64,000 nt of DNA from Zizania palustris (taxonomy: Eukaryota > Streptophyta > Magnoliopsida > Poales > Poaceae). The stretch spans positions 36,827,712 to 36,891,711 of the forward strand of contig JAAALK010000286.1 of assembly GCA_019279435.1 (NCBI GenBank). Reading direction: 5' to 3'. The translations under genes were made by a program, and so were the position numbers. This document shows positions 34,505 through 46,121 of this stretch, one piece after another. Under the pieces are notes generated by a model. It ran no database searches, was not told the DNA's origin, and worked only from the letters and a program-made list of their open reading frames with translations. The number at the start of each line of letters is the position of its first letter. The first letter of the stretch is position 1.

Positions 34505-35120
34505 TGTTGGCATAAAAGATTACGCTAATAGGTTTAGGAAACTAAGTGTCTGACAAACGAAGTGTTTGTTTAAGTAAACTATTCCAAGCCTCCGAAACTG
34601 TTGGCGTAAAAGAATATGCTAACATGTTTAGGAAACTAAGTGTCTGACAAACGAAGTGTTTGTTTAAGTAAACTATTCCAAGCCTACGAGATATATAATA
34701 GCTTGAGATAGTTCGAAGTATGTATTGAATATCTGAGTATTCGATACCCTTTATAGAGTGAAGAGGGGTATTTATAGACTGAATACATGGGAAAAGACTT
34801 CTTTACCCTCTAATTACAACCGACTAAGAAGATACTATTTTATATTCTTCATAGGGGTAAAAGAGTAAAATACTAGTCTAATGAGACAGAAGATAAATCT
34901 TTTGTCCTCGCTAGCAACCTCCCTTCGGGTGAAGAGGCTTCGAGAGGCTCCGTTGTTCCGAAACCATGACAGAGGTCTCCGCTGTTTAGGGCTCCGAATA
35001 TGATGGGGCCTTGTTGCTTTTAGGATCTTAGGAGATCAAAGTTCTTGACTTCGTTTCTTCTTCTTGTGCCGACATGAAAATGTCCTTGGCTTCTGGAGGA
35101 TGAAATATTTTCCCCCAACA
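34505..35120 (-). repeat. T1 5' LTR with internal 94-base duplication
   Basis: TGTTGGCATAAAAG...TTCCCCCAACA in the plus-strand view. The first 94 bases (34505-34598) are repeated from 34599 (TGTTGGCGTAAAAG), with a few differences. Without the duplication the length (522) equals that of the T3 LTR (524). TATA on the minus strand at 34769-34776. Flanking bases are CCGAC. Confidence 0.92.
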
Positions 35121-35382
35121 CCGACATGTACGAAAATTTGAGAAGGTAGAAGAATACTATCCTGAAAATATACACACACTATTATAAAGCTCCATCTACC
35201 TCTTAAGTCTTTGCTCTCAACCATTCTATAACTTCCTTCCCTTGCTCTCTGCACTTTATCTTTACCATTCTCATCTCGAGCTCTATCGATGGTGGTCGGC
35301 GTCACTACAAGATCTACTCATTGAAGACCAGTGTTAATTCTTACTCCACCTTACATTGAGTTCATTGGTATTGAACTACTTC
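35121..35382. other. Unassigned 262 bases between T1 and T5
   Basis: Flank of T1 on its right and of T5 on its left. A minus-strand frame with basic composition runs through it, but it matches nothing I recognise and has no promoter. It probably belongs to the older DNA into which both elements inserted. Confidence 0.3.
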
Positions 35383-36509
35383 TGTTGACACAAATCCGAC
35401 AATCAAAGCGCCAAACACAAAAATGTCGATTCGATGATCCAAAAGCACATGGATACCTAGGAACAACCCTAAGCGTGACACGATGTCGACGTCGTGTTCT
35501 GACGACCCTTGATAGTGACAAGGGAGAGAGGAGTCGTCGGGAAATTAGATCACAATAAATAACCTAATTAACCAAAGTGTGAAAAATACTATGAAAATAG
35601 ATCTAATCGACCAATTGAATTTGATTGGATAAAACAGGGGAACATCGTCAGACTGGCCTAGGGCTGCCGGTTTAACCGACTGGGAGGCGGCAGTCTGATC
35701 GGCGGTGCAGTAGAGATGACGCGTGGGTTGGACATAGAGGAAAAATATACCGACCGGGGGCTGGTCGTTAGACCGGCCTTGTGCCACTAGTTGGACCAAC
35801 CTGTGCCGCACGGCCCGTTCGGACCGGCTAGAGTTGGACGGTCAGACCGATCGACAACGTAGGAATTCAACCGGTTCGCCGACGATTGCACCGACGAAGA
35901 TGGCTCGGTATAAAAATGTTTGGCGATTAAGAAGAAGATGGAACACTGCAAAAAACACCAAAAACTCAAAGGAAATTCGGCCAAGACACCAAATTACCAA
36001 TAAAAAGCAATAAAACGATAAAAATTTGTTACGTGGATTAAACGGGTGATTCACACACGAATCAACAAGTCTTACCGTGATTACAATGTGGCGGACAGAG
36101 AGTTTACAATGCAAACTCACAAAGATGTACGTGCTAAGCCGATCCTAGGGCAAGGAAAGTACATTGAAAGGTAAAAGTGTGATTCAAGGTAAAAATAGAT
36201 TGGATCTATTAGGGTTTCAGGGGGAGTCCTTAAATCGTCCTTGCTCCTATATTTATAGGGGTTGGACATGACGTTAGATATGTGTTCAAGTCTTTATAAA
36301 TTAATTAGGGATAAAGAATACCCTGAAATCAATTAATTGGACTCGGACTCAGATTGGGCCGGTCTAACTAGACCCATATTGCCAGTCTGACCAAGCATAT
36401 ATGGCCCGTTGGACCGACTAGTGCCAGGTCTGACATATTTTTGGCACAAATTACCAAAAAGTGATATTTTTGAAAATTTTGATGATTAATGCAATTTTTT
36501 CTATCAACA
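35383..36509 (-). repeat. T5 3' LTR
   Basis: 1127 bases, TGTTGACAC...TATCAACA in the plus-strand view. TATA on the minus strand near 36248-36257. Contains many inverted words of the type GGTCNGACCG (for example 35700-35860 and 36355-36430). Bases before it are ACTTC, the candidate half of the target duplication. Confidence 0.85.
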
Positions 36510-36527
36510 CATGCCCCCTGTGTTTTG
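36510..36527 (-). other. T5 polypurine tract
   Basis: CAAAACACAGGGGGCATG on the minus strand, abutting the 3' LTR. The T2 tract also ends GGGGGCATG. Confidence 0.75.
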
Positions 36528-36595
36528 GCAAACTTTAATGATCCAAAAGCACATTGAGTTGTGGGCAATATACTACATATCGGCCTTTTGACACT

Positions 36596-37233
36596 TCAAG
36601 CGTTTTGCCACACACTTGGGAAATACTTTTTCAAATACCTACCATTCAAAGCTCTACGAAATCGCTCTCCTTGTAGAGATTCTAGTCAGTATACATTACC
36701 TGGAGCGATTTCAACAACTCTACAAGGACCTTCCCAACTAGGCGACCATTTACCAAACTTTGGGCTTTTAGTGCCTAAAGGCAAAATCGTCTTCCAAAAC
36801 CAAGTCACCAACTTGAAACGATTTTGCTCTTACCTTCTTATTATATGCTATAGGTACTCTTATTTTGTCTCTTTTTATAGCCTCTAGAGCCCTTAATCTC
36901 TTATCGATCACTTCTTCCAATTATCCTTCAAAATGGTTCCATACTCATCGACCGATAAGCCATCTTGCTTAAGTAATCTCAAAGAGCCAAGATTCACCTC
37001 TACGGGTAAAACAACTTCTTGTCCATACACCAACTCATATGGACATTCCTTGGTGGAACCATGCTTCACAACTCTACATGCCCATAATGCTTCAAAAAGC
37101 ACTTCATGCCACCTTCTAGGAAATTCTTCAATCCTTTTCTTAATAAGCTTAATCACAGTTTTATTACTAGACTCAGCCTAACCATTGGCCTGAGCATAGT
37201 ATGGTGAAGAGTTTATTAACTTTATACCATAAG
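36596..37233 (-). pseudogene. pol: T5 integrase, C-terminal part
   Basis: Starts at the E2 insertion site with YGIKLINSSPYYAQANG, followed by a stop (TAG near 37180) and the catalytic Glu in AESSNK. Then EEFPRRWHEVLFEALWACR, YELVYGQEVVLP (37030) and, after a shifted stretch, KSPKFGKWSPSWEGP and KKYFPSVWQNA. The stop is at 36596-36598. Compared with T2, one base is missing near the E2 junction, so the gene may have been dead before E2 arrived. Confidence 0.85.
37229..37233. repeat. Target-site duplication of E2 (ATAAG), left copy
   Basis: ATAAG at 37229-37233 and again at 48120-48124, immediately outside the two LTRs. The perfect match supports a simple insertion of E2. Confidence 0.93.
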
Positions 37234-39277
37234 TGTTGGACCGAAAACGGCGACCAGAGGGGGGGTGAATGGGAGCTTTTAAAATTTCAGGCTAAAAATA
37301 GCCTTCTGTTTTAATTCAGTCTACTGCGGAACAGGCTTCGAACACAACCTTCGAAGTTCTGGTTCGGAGGTATTTGATGGCTCCGAACACAGGCTTCGCA
37401 AGGAGCAAAAGTTCGAAGCCAAGAAGATTTCGCTCCACCTACAACCCCGACAAATTAACTCTGCTAAGTCAGTGCAAGCTCCACACACAGGGTGCTTCGA
37501 GCAGGCTTCGCACTTCACCCTTCGCAAGAGTGGACTGCCCTCTGAGGACTTCGACCAAATACTTAGCGACAGCAACTGGTGCTGGGCTTCGTACTTCAAA
37601 GGTCTAAACTCACACTTTGCGGACTTCTCTAAGGGCTACGACACGGGAAGAAAAGCAGCCTTCGATCAGTGCTTCGCTAGTAAGCAGCGAGGTCTAGCCT
37701 CCAGTTACATAGAGCGAAGGCACACTGAAAAGCACACTTCGCACACAACACACTTCGCCTAGATAGGCTTCGGTGTACTACTACACGACACTAGAAATCG
37801 AAGTATGCAGCGAGGTATGCAAACAAGCTCAAGCAGAAAATGAACAGAGAAGCAGGGCTTCACTGCTTGAACAAGGAACACTAAAAATGAACTTACTGGA
37901 TGAATACAAAGTATGTGGTGGCTAGTACAGGAGCTCAACAGTAAATGCTCAAAGTGTTAAATGTTACCTACCCAGCTCCACTATTTATAGCCACTATTCA
38001 CCCAAGTGAATTGACTATTTTACCCCTAGGGTTTACATCGGTTTTGTCTCTACAGAACACAGGGGTACAAAAGGTAGTCAACTTTATTCTGGAGGCTTCT
38101 CTGTCAGCTTTGCAGAGGGGACAGCGTCAGCTTTTTGTAGAGCAGACATTGTCAGCCTTTACAGTCTTTGACTTTTCTGAAGCCCCCCTTCGCACGCGAG
38201 GGGTGCGGTAGCTTCGGTGAGAAGCCTTGAGCTAGACGGCTTTCGCTTCACCGAAGTCAGCCTCCGATACAGTGACGGTTTTGAGCCGAAGCCGTCAAAG
38301 CCCTTGGGCCTTCGCACCAACACCTTCAGAGTGGACCACCACGGCTTCGCAGCTTCCCCTAGGTCGAACTCCCTCAGTCCGTGTACCGAAGCCATGCATG
38401 GCCGAAGTACCTCAAGTCCACCTCACTCCGGAGCCAGCCTTGCTCCGAAGCCTGCTTCACTCCGAAGTCCCACCTTCGGAGTACCACCCTTCGAAGTCCC
38501 TCCTTCGTCCAAGGCCTCCACATGAAGCATTCCATGAGCACTTCGTCGCAGTGTCTCTCCCCGAGCACACTCCTCGATGAGCCTCACCCAGACAATGCCT
38601 TCGATGCACCTCGACTTCTGAGACCTTCGTCGGGTAACCTTTGAGTGTCTCCCTCCGGAGCACACATCGAACACCTTGCCTCTGCTGAGGACTTGATCCA
38701 CCATACTCCGAAGTCACTCCATCCGGAGTACCCTTCGAAGTGCCTCGCCTCCGAGGACTTCGTCTCGGAGTACCTTCACCCAGAGCCACGCTCTGCACTT
38801 ACTGCCTTCTCCTGGCGCACCTCGACCCGAGGTCCGACCTTGACCCCTTCGCAGCCTCCGTGATGGAGCTCCCCGCTCCCCTGGCATCAAGCCTCCCGCT
38901 TGATCCAGGTTCACTCGCTACGAACCGTTCGTCGCCTCCGAAGTCCCCTACGCACCACAGACAAGCATACAAGTGTATCCAGTACCCCGGAGACCTCTCT
39001 GGGTAAGCAACCTTCGGCACACACTCCGGTGTACAGCCCAAAGTACCGAGACCTTCGGTACAACCCAGTCATCGTGTACTGTCGGAGCCCTCCGACAAGC
39101 ACACTCCGCTGCACCAGCTGCAGCAACCAGAGCCCACCGAACCCTTCGGTGAAACAACCTCCGAAGTCCCCTTCGGAGAACCAACCTCCGAACCCCTTCG
39201 GAGGTACCCCTTCGAATCAGAGGGTAAACACTGTCAATCACTCATCACAGACTCCGAAACCAACCCTTGGTTTCTCA
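37234..39277 (-). repeat. E2 3' LTR
   Basis: 2044 bases, TGTTGGACC...GGTTTCTCA in the plus-strand view. TATA on the minus strand at 37982-37989. Rich in CTTCGAA, CTTCGG and CCGAAG, above all at 38200-39230. About 45 bases near 37342-37386 are absent from the other copy. Frames inside are compositional. Confidence 0.95.
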
Positions 39278-40429
39278 ATTTCCCCCTTGATGAGTGCATT
39301 GACAACCAAATTCAAGTTCAAGAAAATTTGAAAAATTTCAGCACACAAGTGACCATAAAAACTCAGAAATGAGCCAAATCATGTCACTTGACAAAAGAAT
39401 TTTCCTCCCCCTTTTTTTTAAAAGAGTAAAAAGCCTCTTCGGCAATCCTTCGGCAAATCTCCCCTTTGCAAGATAAAAACTCATAAAAACTCCCCCTGAG
39501 TTAATTTAACCCCTTGCTGCAGAGAACTCAATAATTTCTCCCCCTTTGGCAATGCAAGCATCAAGGAGCATTCAAAAGATGCAAAGCTTCGAAAGGAGCA
39601 GAATTGCAAAGACATATAGAGCAAAAATATGCCAACATTAATACCAATTTTTCATGTGCTCAGCTCAATTTAACATTCTCTAAAAACATGATGACAGCAT
39701 GTGATTTTATCATTTTGAAATAAAAGCGTCACCACTTAATCAAGATAACTAGACAAGTAAAAGCAGGGACTACGCAAAGCTAGTCAATTTCTACTCTAGA
39801 CAGACAAGTCCAGTTCAAGTGGAGCAAATAAAAGCAAACTTGATGATCAATGATTTTTTCTTTTTCATAATTCCAGGGGTTATTTGTTTGTCTACCTTAT
39901 ACTTTCCAATCAAGCCAAGCCTAGGCATGAAAGCCATCAGAAGCTTAAGGCGGTGATTTTGGCATACACTACACTATCCCAGTTCAGACCAATGTGCAAT
40001 GGTAAGCAGTCTAGAATAAGGTAGTGCGACAAACAAACCCACCTGGATCTTTTCGCTTTGAAGCATGCAAATCATGGATTTTTGGAATTTGAATTGAGTG
40101 AACGAATTATTTAGCACTTTATGAATATCCATGAGTAAGTAACACAATTTTTCAAGTTGCAATGTTTAGCATCCAGAGAAAAAGAGTCTTGCTATCAAGC
40201 AGATAAAAGATAGCTAAAGCAGTCCCGCCTAAACATGCTAGATCCAAGACTAAGCAGTGAGCATGATTTGATTTTGGAAAGAAACATCATGCACAAAATG
40301 TTTTAGATATATCAAATAGAGCTGAGCTGACATTATTCATGAATTATAATCAGGCATATAAGTGCAAAAGATGTAAATGCAATTTCACACATAATTAGCA
40401 TATGCACACCAATCTAAATCTGCTCCCCC
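39278..40429 (-). other. E2 non-coding 3' region with repeated polypurine tracts
   Basis: No protein frame. Just inside the LTR the minus strand reads AAGGGGGAAAT (39278-39290), the likely polypurine tract. Further G-runs of the form AGGGGGAG occur near 39404, 39490, 39537 and 40424, as seen in reverse. Copia elements of the SIRE type are known to have extra polypurine tracts near the 3' LTR, so these may be additional plus-strand primers (inference). The remainder is A/T-rich and without motifs I recognise. Confidence 0.6.
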
Positions 40430-43400
40430 TCACAAAATGCCGTAAGGGTGACAAATACCAAGTTCCCCACGCAAATAGGCAAATCGAGAAGCATCGAGGG
40501 GTTTTGTGAAAATGTCGGCTAGCTGGTGTTGGGTATCAACATATTGAAGTTCAATATCACCCTTCTCATTATGATCTCTGAGAAAATGATATCGCACATC
40601 AATGTGTTTGGTTCTGTAGTGCTGAACCGGGTTGTTTGCAATACAAATAGCACTTGTGTTATCACAGAAAAGTGGAACACTCTTATAATCTAACCCGAAA
40701 TCCCGCAAAGTGGAAACCATCCACAAAATCTGAGAGCAACAACTAGCTGCAGCAACATATTCGGCCTCAGCCGTCGATTGTGCAACACTAGACTGTTTGC
40801 GGGAAGACCAGCAAACCAGTGATGTACCCAGAAAATGACAAGTACCAGAGGTACTCTTCCTATCAATCCTACACCCAGCAAAATCCTCATCGGAATAACC
40901 TCGAAGACACAAAGAGGAAGATGCTGAATACCAAATGCCGAACTCAAGGGTATGTTTGAGATACCTTAGAATGCGCTTTACTAATTGGCGGTGCGAAGCT
41001 TGTGGTGAAGCCTGAAAATGAGCGCACAGACACACTGCGAAGTGTATGTCTGGCCTCGTAGCAGTCAAGTAGAGGAGGGAGCCGATCATGCTTCGAAACT
41101 CCTTCTAATCGACGGCTTCTCCATCTTCGTCAGGATCCAATGCTACAGATGTAGCCATCGGAGTGGCGAGTGGCTACGCATCGGCCATGTCGAATCTCTT
41201 GAGTAGGTCCTCGGTGTACTTCGTCTGGTGGACAAAAGTACCTTGTTTGCCTTGCTTGATTTGCAAACCAAGGAAAAATGTGAGTTCGCCCATCATGGAC
41301 ATCTCGAACTCCCTGCTCATGGCATATGCAAACTCGGCAACCAAAGCATGAGAAGAGCCACCAAAGATGATATCATCCACATAAATCTGAACTAGGAGGA
41401 AATCTTTGCCATGCTTGAGAGTGAACAGAGTTTTATCAACAAAGCCCATCAAATACCCCCGCTCAAGCAGAAAAGACTTAAGTCTGTCATACCAAGCCCG
41501 AGGGGCCTGCTTGAGTCCATAAAGAGCCTTATGAAGTTTAAGGACTTTATGTGGGTACTTGGGGTTTTCAAAACCAGGGGGTTGTTTTACATAAACATCT
41601 TCGCCTATGAAGCCATTAAGAAAAGCACTTTTTACATCCATTTGATAGAGTTTGAATCCTCGGGATGTCGCAAAGGCAAGCAAAATCCTAATGGCCTCAA
41701 GACGAGCAACAGGTGCAAAAGTTTCAGTAAAATCAATCCCTTCTAATTGAGAATAACCCTGAGCTACAAGTCTAGCCTTGTTTCTAACTATAGTCCCATC
41801 CTCCCCTTGTTTATTTTTGAAAATCCATTTTGTTCCAATGAAATGAACATTTGGTGGAGGATCAACTAAAGTCCAGACTTGATTTCTCTCAAAATTTTCA
41901 AGTTCCTCATGCATGGCATTGATCCAACTAGAATCAGAAAGTGCATGACTAACATCTAAGGGCTTGAAAGAAGCAACAAAAGCGGAATCAATGAAATGAG
42001 CATGAGAACATGTTACCCTTTGATCAAGCTCACCAATGATCTGCTCGGGAGGATGCATCCTTTGAACATGGTGTGGAGCCTCGCGGCGAGATGCAGTCTC
42101 CCCCTCAACTTGTGCGTTGGAGTGGTCCAAGATGACCGATGTCGAGGTAGTCGCTTCGGGACCTTGTGCTGAAGTGATCGAAGCGGGGTCGGCTTCAGGG
42201 GTCGATGTCGAGGGTAGTAGTGGTTCATCCTCAAAATCTCTGGGATCTTCTTCTTCGAAGATGGTCTGTTCCATGTCGTGTTCATTTGCCTGTTCAAATG
42301 CAGAACTAACAGAGGGGGTTGATTCATCAAAAGTCACATCACATGACTCGATGACAGTGTTAGTCTCTAAATTATAAACACGGTAAGAATGACCATGAGT
42401 AGTGTAACCCAGAAAGATCCCGTCAGAAGAACGCGACTCAAATTTATCCAAATTACCACGTTTTAGGATAAAGCAACGACAGCCAAAAACTCGAAGATGA
42501 GTAACCTTGGGCTGTCTCCCAAAACGTAGTTCATAAGATGTCAAATTCAAAATTGAGCACAAGAAGATTCGGTTTGAGATGTAACAAGCAGTGTTCATGG
42601 CCTCAGCCCAGAATTTTCTAGGAGTCATGTGCTCATCGAGCATCGTCCTAGCCATCTCAACCAAAGTGTGGTTCTTCCTCTCAACGACACCGTTTTGTTG
42701 AGGAACCCGCGGAGCAGAGAATTGATGTTCTATGCCATGCTCCATGCAAAAGTCAACAAAGAGACTGTTCTTGAACTTAGTGCCATTATCACTTCGAATG
42801 AATTTCAGTGCACTAGGGAGTTTAGTGAAAAGTCTCAAAACCAAGCTCCGAAAGTGTGAGAACACTTCATCCTTGCTGGCAAGAAAGAAGACCCAAGAGT
42901 AGCGAGAGAAATCGTCGACAATGACTAAAACATACCACTTGTCGCCTAAAGAACTAACCCCAGAAGGACCTACAGTGTCCATATGGAGAAGTTCTCCGGG
43001 TTGTTCAGTCATCACTGTGGTGACTGGCGAATGCGAAGCGGCAATCATTTTTCCATGTCGATAAGGAGCACAAACTAAATTCTTCTCAAACTTGAGCTTG
43101 GGCAATCCTCGGATCAGGCCTAGGGCACTCAGACGAGCGAGCAACTCAAAGCTCATATGCCCTAGTCTCCTATGCCACTTCCAAAGATCAGAGGTAGAAT
43201 GTGCAACAAGACAATAAGAAGAACCAGATGACTCAGAAAAATCAGCTCCAAAAACTCTCCCAACTCTAAAGATCTTACAAACCACAACGTCATCAGAATT
43301 GAGTACTTGCGAAGTATCGCGATGGAATCGCACTTCGAAGCCCTCATCAAGCAATTGAGATACAGAGAGCAAATTGTATCCCAAATTCTCAACCAAAGCA

Positions 43401-43597
43401 ACATCTTTGAGAGTGAAATTCGAGTTAATTCTTACCACACCTTTACCTTTCACTCTACTCCTTCGATTATTGCCGAAGGTGATGTGTTCCCTTTGCTTGG
43501 TTGTGGTGAGGCTAGAGAACCATGCTGCATCTCCGGTCATATGGCGTGAACAACCGGAGTCCATGATCCGCGTGCCCTCCAAGCCTTGATCTTTCAC
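40430..43597 (-). CDS. pol: E2 pol, two in-frame stops before RNase H
   Basis: ATG-initiated piece from 43597: protease DSGCSRHMTG (43535-43565); LWKWHRRLGHMS (near 43165-43200); integrase DDE with MDTVGPSG (near 42970), IRSDNGTKF (near 42790) and QNGVVERKN (near 42690); Ser/Glu-rich linker 42020-42330; RT with GTKWIFKNKQGEDG (near 41810) and active site IYVDDIIFGG (41365-41395). TAG stops at 41174 and near 41107 precede the RNase H piece 41089-40430, which holds YSDEDFAG, STAEAEYVAA, LFCDNTSAI and DIFTKPLD. All pieces are in one phase with gag. The two stops are probably mutations. Confidence 0.93.
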
Positions 43598-43666
43598 CTA
43601 CACATGATAAGAAAATCTCGATCGCTCAGTGCTGAGGTGAGTGAAAATATGACGAGGCATCCAGCA

Positions 43667-46057
43667 CTAAGTGACACGAGTAGTAGGCACAGAAAAAGTA
43701 GACTGTCTACGCACATGATAATCGGAATGATGCAAAGTGTGAGGTCTACCTTCATGCTGTGATCGAACAACATGACGAGGTCTCCTACTCTGACGAGGCA
43801 CAAAGGTACTCGCCCGGGGTCTACCACCATATGGAACATGGTGAACACCTCGAGGAGCAAAACCTCTCCGAGAAGCACGAGGAGCCTCGAAAACAGGACG
43901 AGAGTAAAACTCAGACTCATGCATACCTAAAGATGGGTAATGCATGTCCTGGTAACTCATCGCCTGAGAACGTCGCTCATCCTTGATGCGACGAAAACAG
44001 AACCCAACCAAATGACCCGCCCGCTGACAGTAGGAACAATGAAAGATTCTCCTAGGGGCACTCTCATGGGTCACAGGAGCAACTCTCACAGGCTCCTTGG
44101 GCTTCTGCCGAGTGGTTTTCTTGGGAGGATTTTTCTTGGAAGGAGTGGTTTTCTTTTGTGCTCGGGTAGGCTTTTTGGCTGATGGAGTGTCTAACAGAGC
44201 TCTCTCTTTCTCTAGGGTAGTGGGAGAGGTAAAAACAGTTTTGTTTCCACTATCTGAAGGAATCCTCTCAAAACCCAAACCTAGAGCTAACCCTGCTCTG
44301 TCAGCACACATCTTGGTCTTGGCCAAGAGCAAATCCATTCTACCCTTTCCCTCAGTGCATTTGTTAACCACAGAAAGAAGGTATTCATTTTCAGACATGA
44401 GGTTCTCAGCTTGCTCTCTAACAGTGCCTAGTTGGTCCTTAAGGGTAATGCATGTGTCACAAACAGGTTGCACATCCTTAGAACTACCGGCCCTCTCCAA
44501 TCTAGCCTTTAAATCATGAACATGTTTATCACGTAAATTAATGCTCTCGCGTAATAAAGAACAGTTCATGCATTCAATAATATCATGAGGTCTAGAATCC
44601 ACCACCAAAAGCTGCTTCTGTGCAGTCTCAAGCTCAGATAGAGTTTGAGCATGTACAGAACGCAACTAAGCAAGCTCACCCATGACAACAGTACAAGATT
44701 CACATTCAACATCATTAACTTTAGACTTAAGCATGGCATAATCAGTAGAAACAAATTCTACCCTAAGTCTAAGGTCTTTTCTTTCTCTAGCGGCTTGCAC
44801 AAGTAATCTATCCTGACCAAGAACTACTTCATTCAGCTCATCTAGTTTAATTAAAAGCTGGTCATAGAATAGTGGTACCTCAGATGAGTCAAGCTCATCG
44901 CCGCTGTGATCGCTGTCGGCCATGAAGCAAAGGCCGGTGAAGTCTCGTCCCTTCTTGTCCTTCTTGTCCTCCTTCCTTGGGGACTCCTCCCCCTCAAAGC
45001 TCGACTCCTCAGTTGAGGAAGTGTCGATGTCGCTGAGAGCAGCAACAAATGTTCTGGAAGTGGCTTTGGCTACTCTTTTAGCCATCTTGCCGCGCTTGCC
45101 CTTCACAAAAGGCTTCCTCTCCTTTTTGTGGTATTTAGGGCGCTCACTCTCATCTCTCTTCTTGAGCTTAGGGCAATTGGCCTTGATGTGAGAAGTGTCG
45201 CCACAGTCAAAACAACCACTAAAACCACTTCTCCTCTGATCCCGTCTCTCATGATGAAAACGGGTGAACCTTCTGGCAATGAGAGCAAGCTCATCATCAT
45301 CCAGAGTATCCACCTGCTCCTTTGTGACGGAGACCAGGGAGGACAAAGCAAAACCATCTGCAAGAACACAAGTGCCAGATGTGCTCAGTTCTGCAGTGGT
45401 GCCACGGCTAGTGCTGGAGACCAGTGCCAATGGCTGTGGCAAGGAGTTCCTGTGCACTGCAAGAGATGCCTTGGCAATCTCTGTGGACTTCATCTTGCTG
45501 AAGAGATCATCACAGGTTAGTGTGTCATAACCTGCAGACTCCTCAATACTGGATATCTTCACTTCCCATATGCTACGATCAAGAGCATAGAGAAGTTTGA
45601 TAGCCCTATCGTGATCATTGTAAGCAAGCGTCCCGTTGGACCGCAAGTTACTCACTATCGCATCAAAGCGTGAAAACATGGAATCTATAGATTCACCAGG
45701 TGCCTGCACAAACAGCTGATACTGTTGATTGTATATGCTTTGGCGCCTGGCCTTTATCTGTGTAGAGCCCTCATGAAAAATAGTGAGTGTTGTCCAAATT
45801 TCCCTAGCAGTCCTAAGGTGCTGCACCCTATCAAACTCATTTCTACTCAAACCAATGAACAGTATATTTCTTGCCTTGGAGTTGGCATTATACTGATCCT
45901 TCTCTGTTTGAGAGGTGCGAGTATAAGGGATGGAGTATTGTGAGTCCACAATCTCCCAAATTGCATTTCCTTGGCTTAGCAAGTAAGCCTCCATGTGCAC
46001 CTTCCAGTATGCAAAATCAGTCCCATCGAATAGAGGAATTTTACTGACTCTGTCCAT
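43667..46057 (-). CDS. gag: E2 gag, one in-frame stop
   Basis: ATG at 46057 (MDRVSKIPLFDGTDFAYW). UBN2-type gag domain in the first 200 residues (REIWTTLTIFHEGSTQ), CCHC knuckle CFDCGDTSHIKANC (45170-45215), acidic/basic linker, coiled-coil part, second knuckle CSYCQRAGHLVGFC (about 43995-44040), and an Arg/His/Ser-rich tail. A TAG at 44666-44668 interrupts the coiled coil; the same region is open in E1. The tail ends with TAG at 43667, and a second TAG near 43607 separates gag from pol, all in one phase. Such an arrangement could allow readthrough, but simple decay is equally possible. Confidence 0.9.
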
Positions 46058-46102
46058 GTCGCCAAGAGATCACAAAACCAGTTAAGGTCAACTGGTAATC
46101 TT

Positions 46103-46120
46103 AACCTGCTTTGATAGCAA
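46103..46120 (-). other. E2 primer-binding site, variant
   Basis: Minus strand TTGCTATCAAAGCAGGTT next to the 5' LTR. It differs from the standard iMet complement TGGTATCAGAGC at several bases, whereas E1 matches exactly. Position and length leave little doubt about its role. Confidence 0.75.
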
Positions 46121-46121
46121 T

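Larger units (their letters stand above)
10624..35120 (-). mobile_element. T1: Ty3/gypsy Tat-lineage retrotransposon, split by B and T2
   Basis: Minus-strand order: 5' LTR 34505-35120, primer site, gag-protease (34439 to 32088), RT-RNase H-integrase (22052 to 19060), an antisense gene on the plus strand (11571-18314), polypurine tract, and a truncated 3' LTR (10624-11056). T2 (22058-32082) interrupts pol at the protease-RT junction, and solo LTR B (12932-16313) interrupts the antisense gene. A second RNase H (archaeal type, motif YSDGAF) between RNase H and integrase, and the antisense gene, place it in the Tat lineage near Grande/RIRE2 (inference). All sense frames carry stop codons, so it is inactive. 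Confidence 0.85.

Noticed and set aside
35121..35382. Piece of a host gene
   Set aside because: Only 262 bases with no recognisable motif; kept as unassigned.
37500..39240. Overlapping frames of 70-140 codons in both E2 LTRs
   Set aside because: They arise from CTTCG-rich repeats with few stops, occur on both strands at once, and are not conserved in phase between the two LTR copies.
39278..40429. Envelope-like gene after E2 pol, as in SIRE1
   Set aside because: No frame of useful length, signal peptide or membrane segment on the minus strand.
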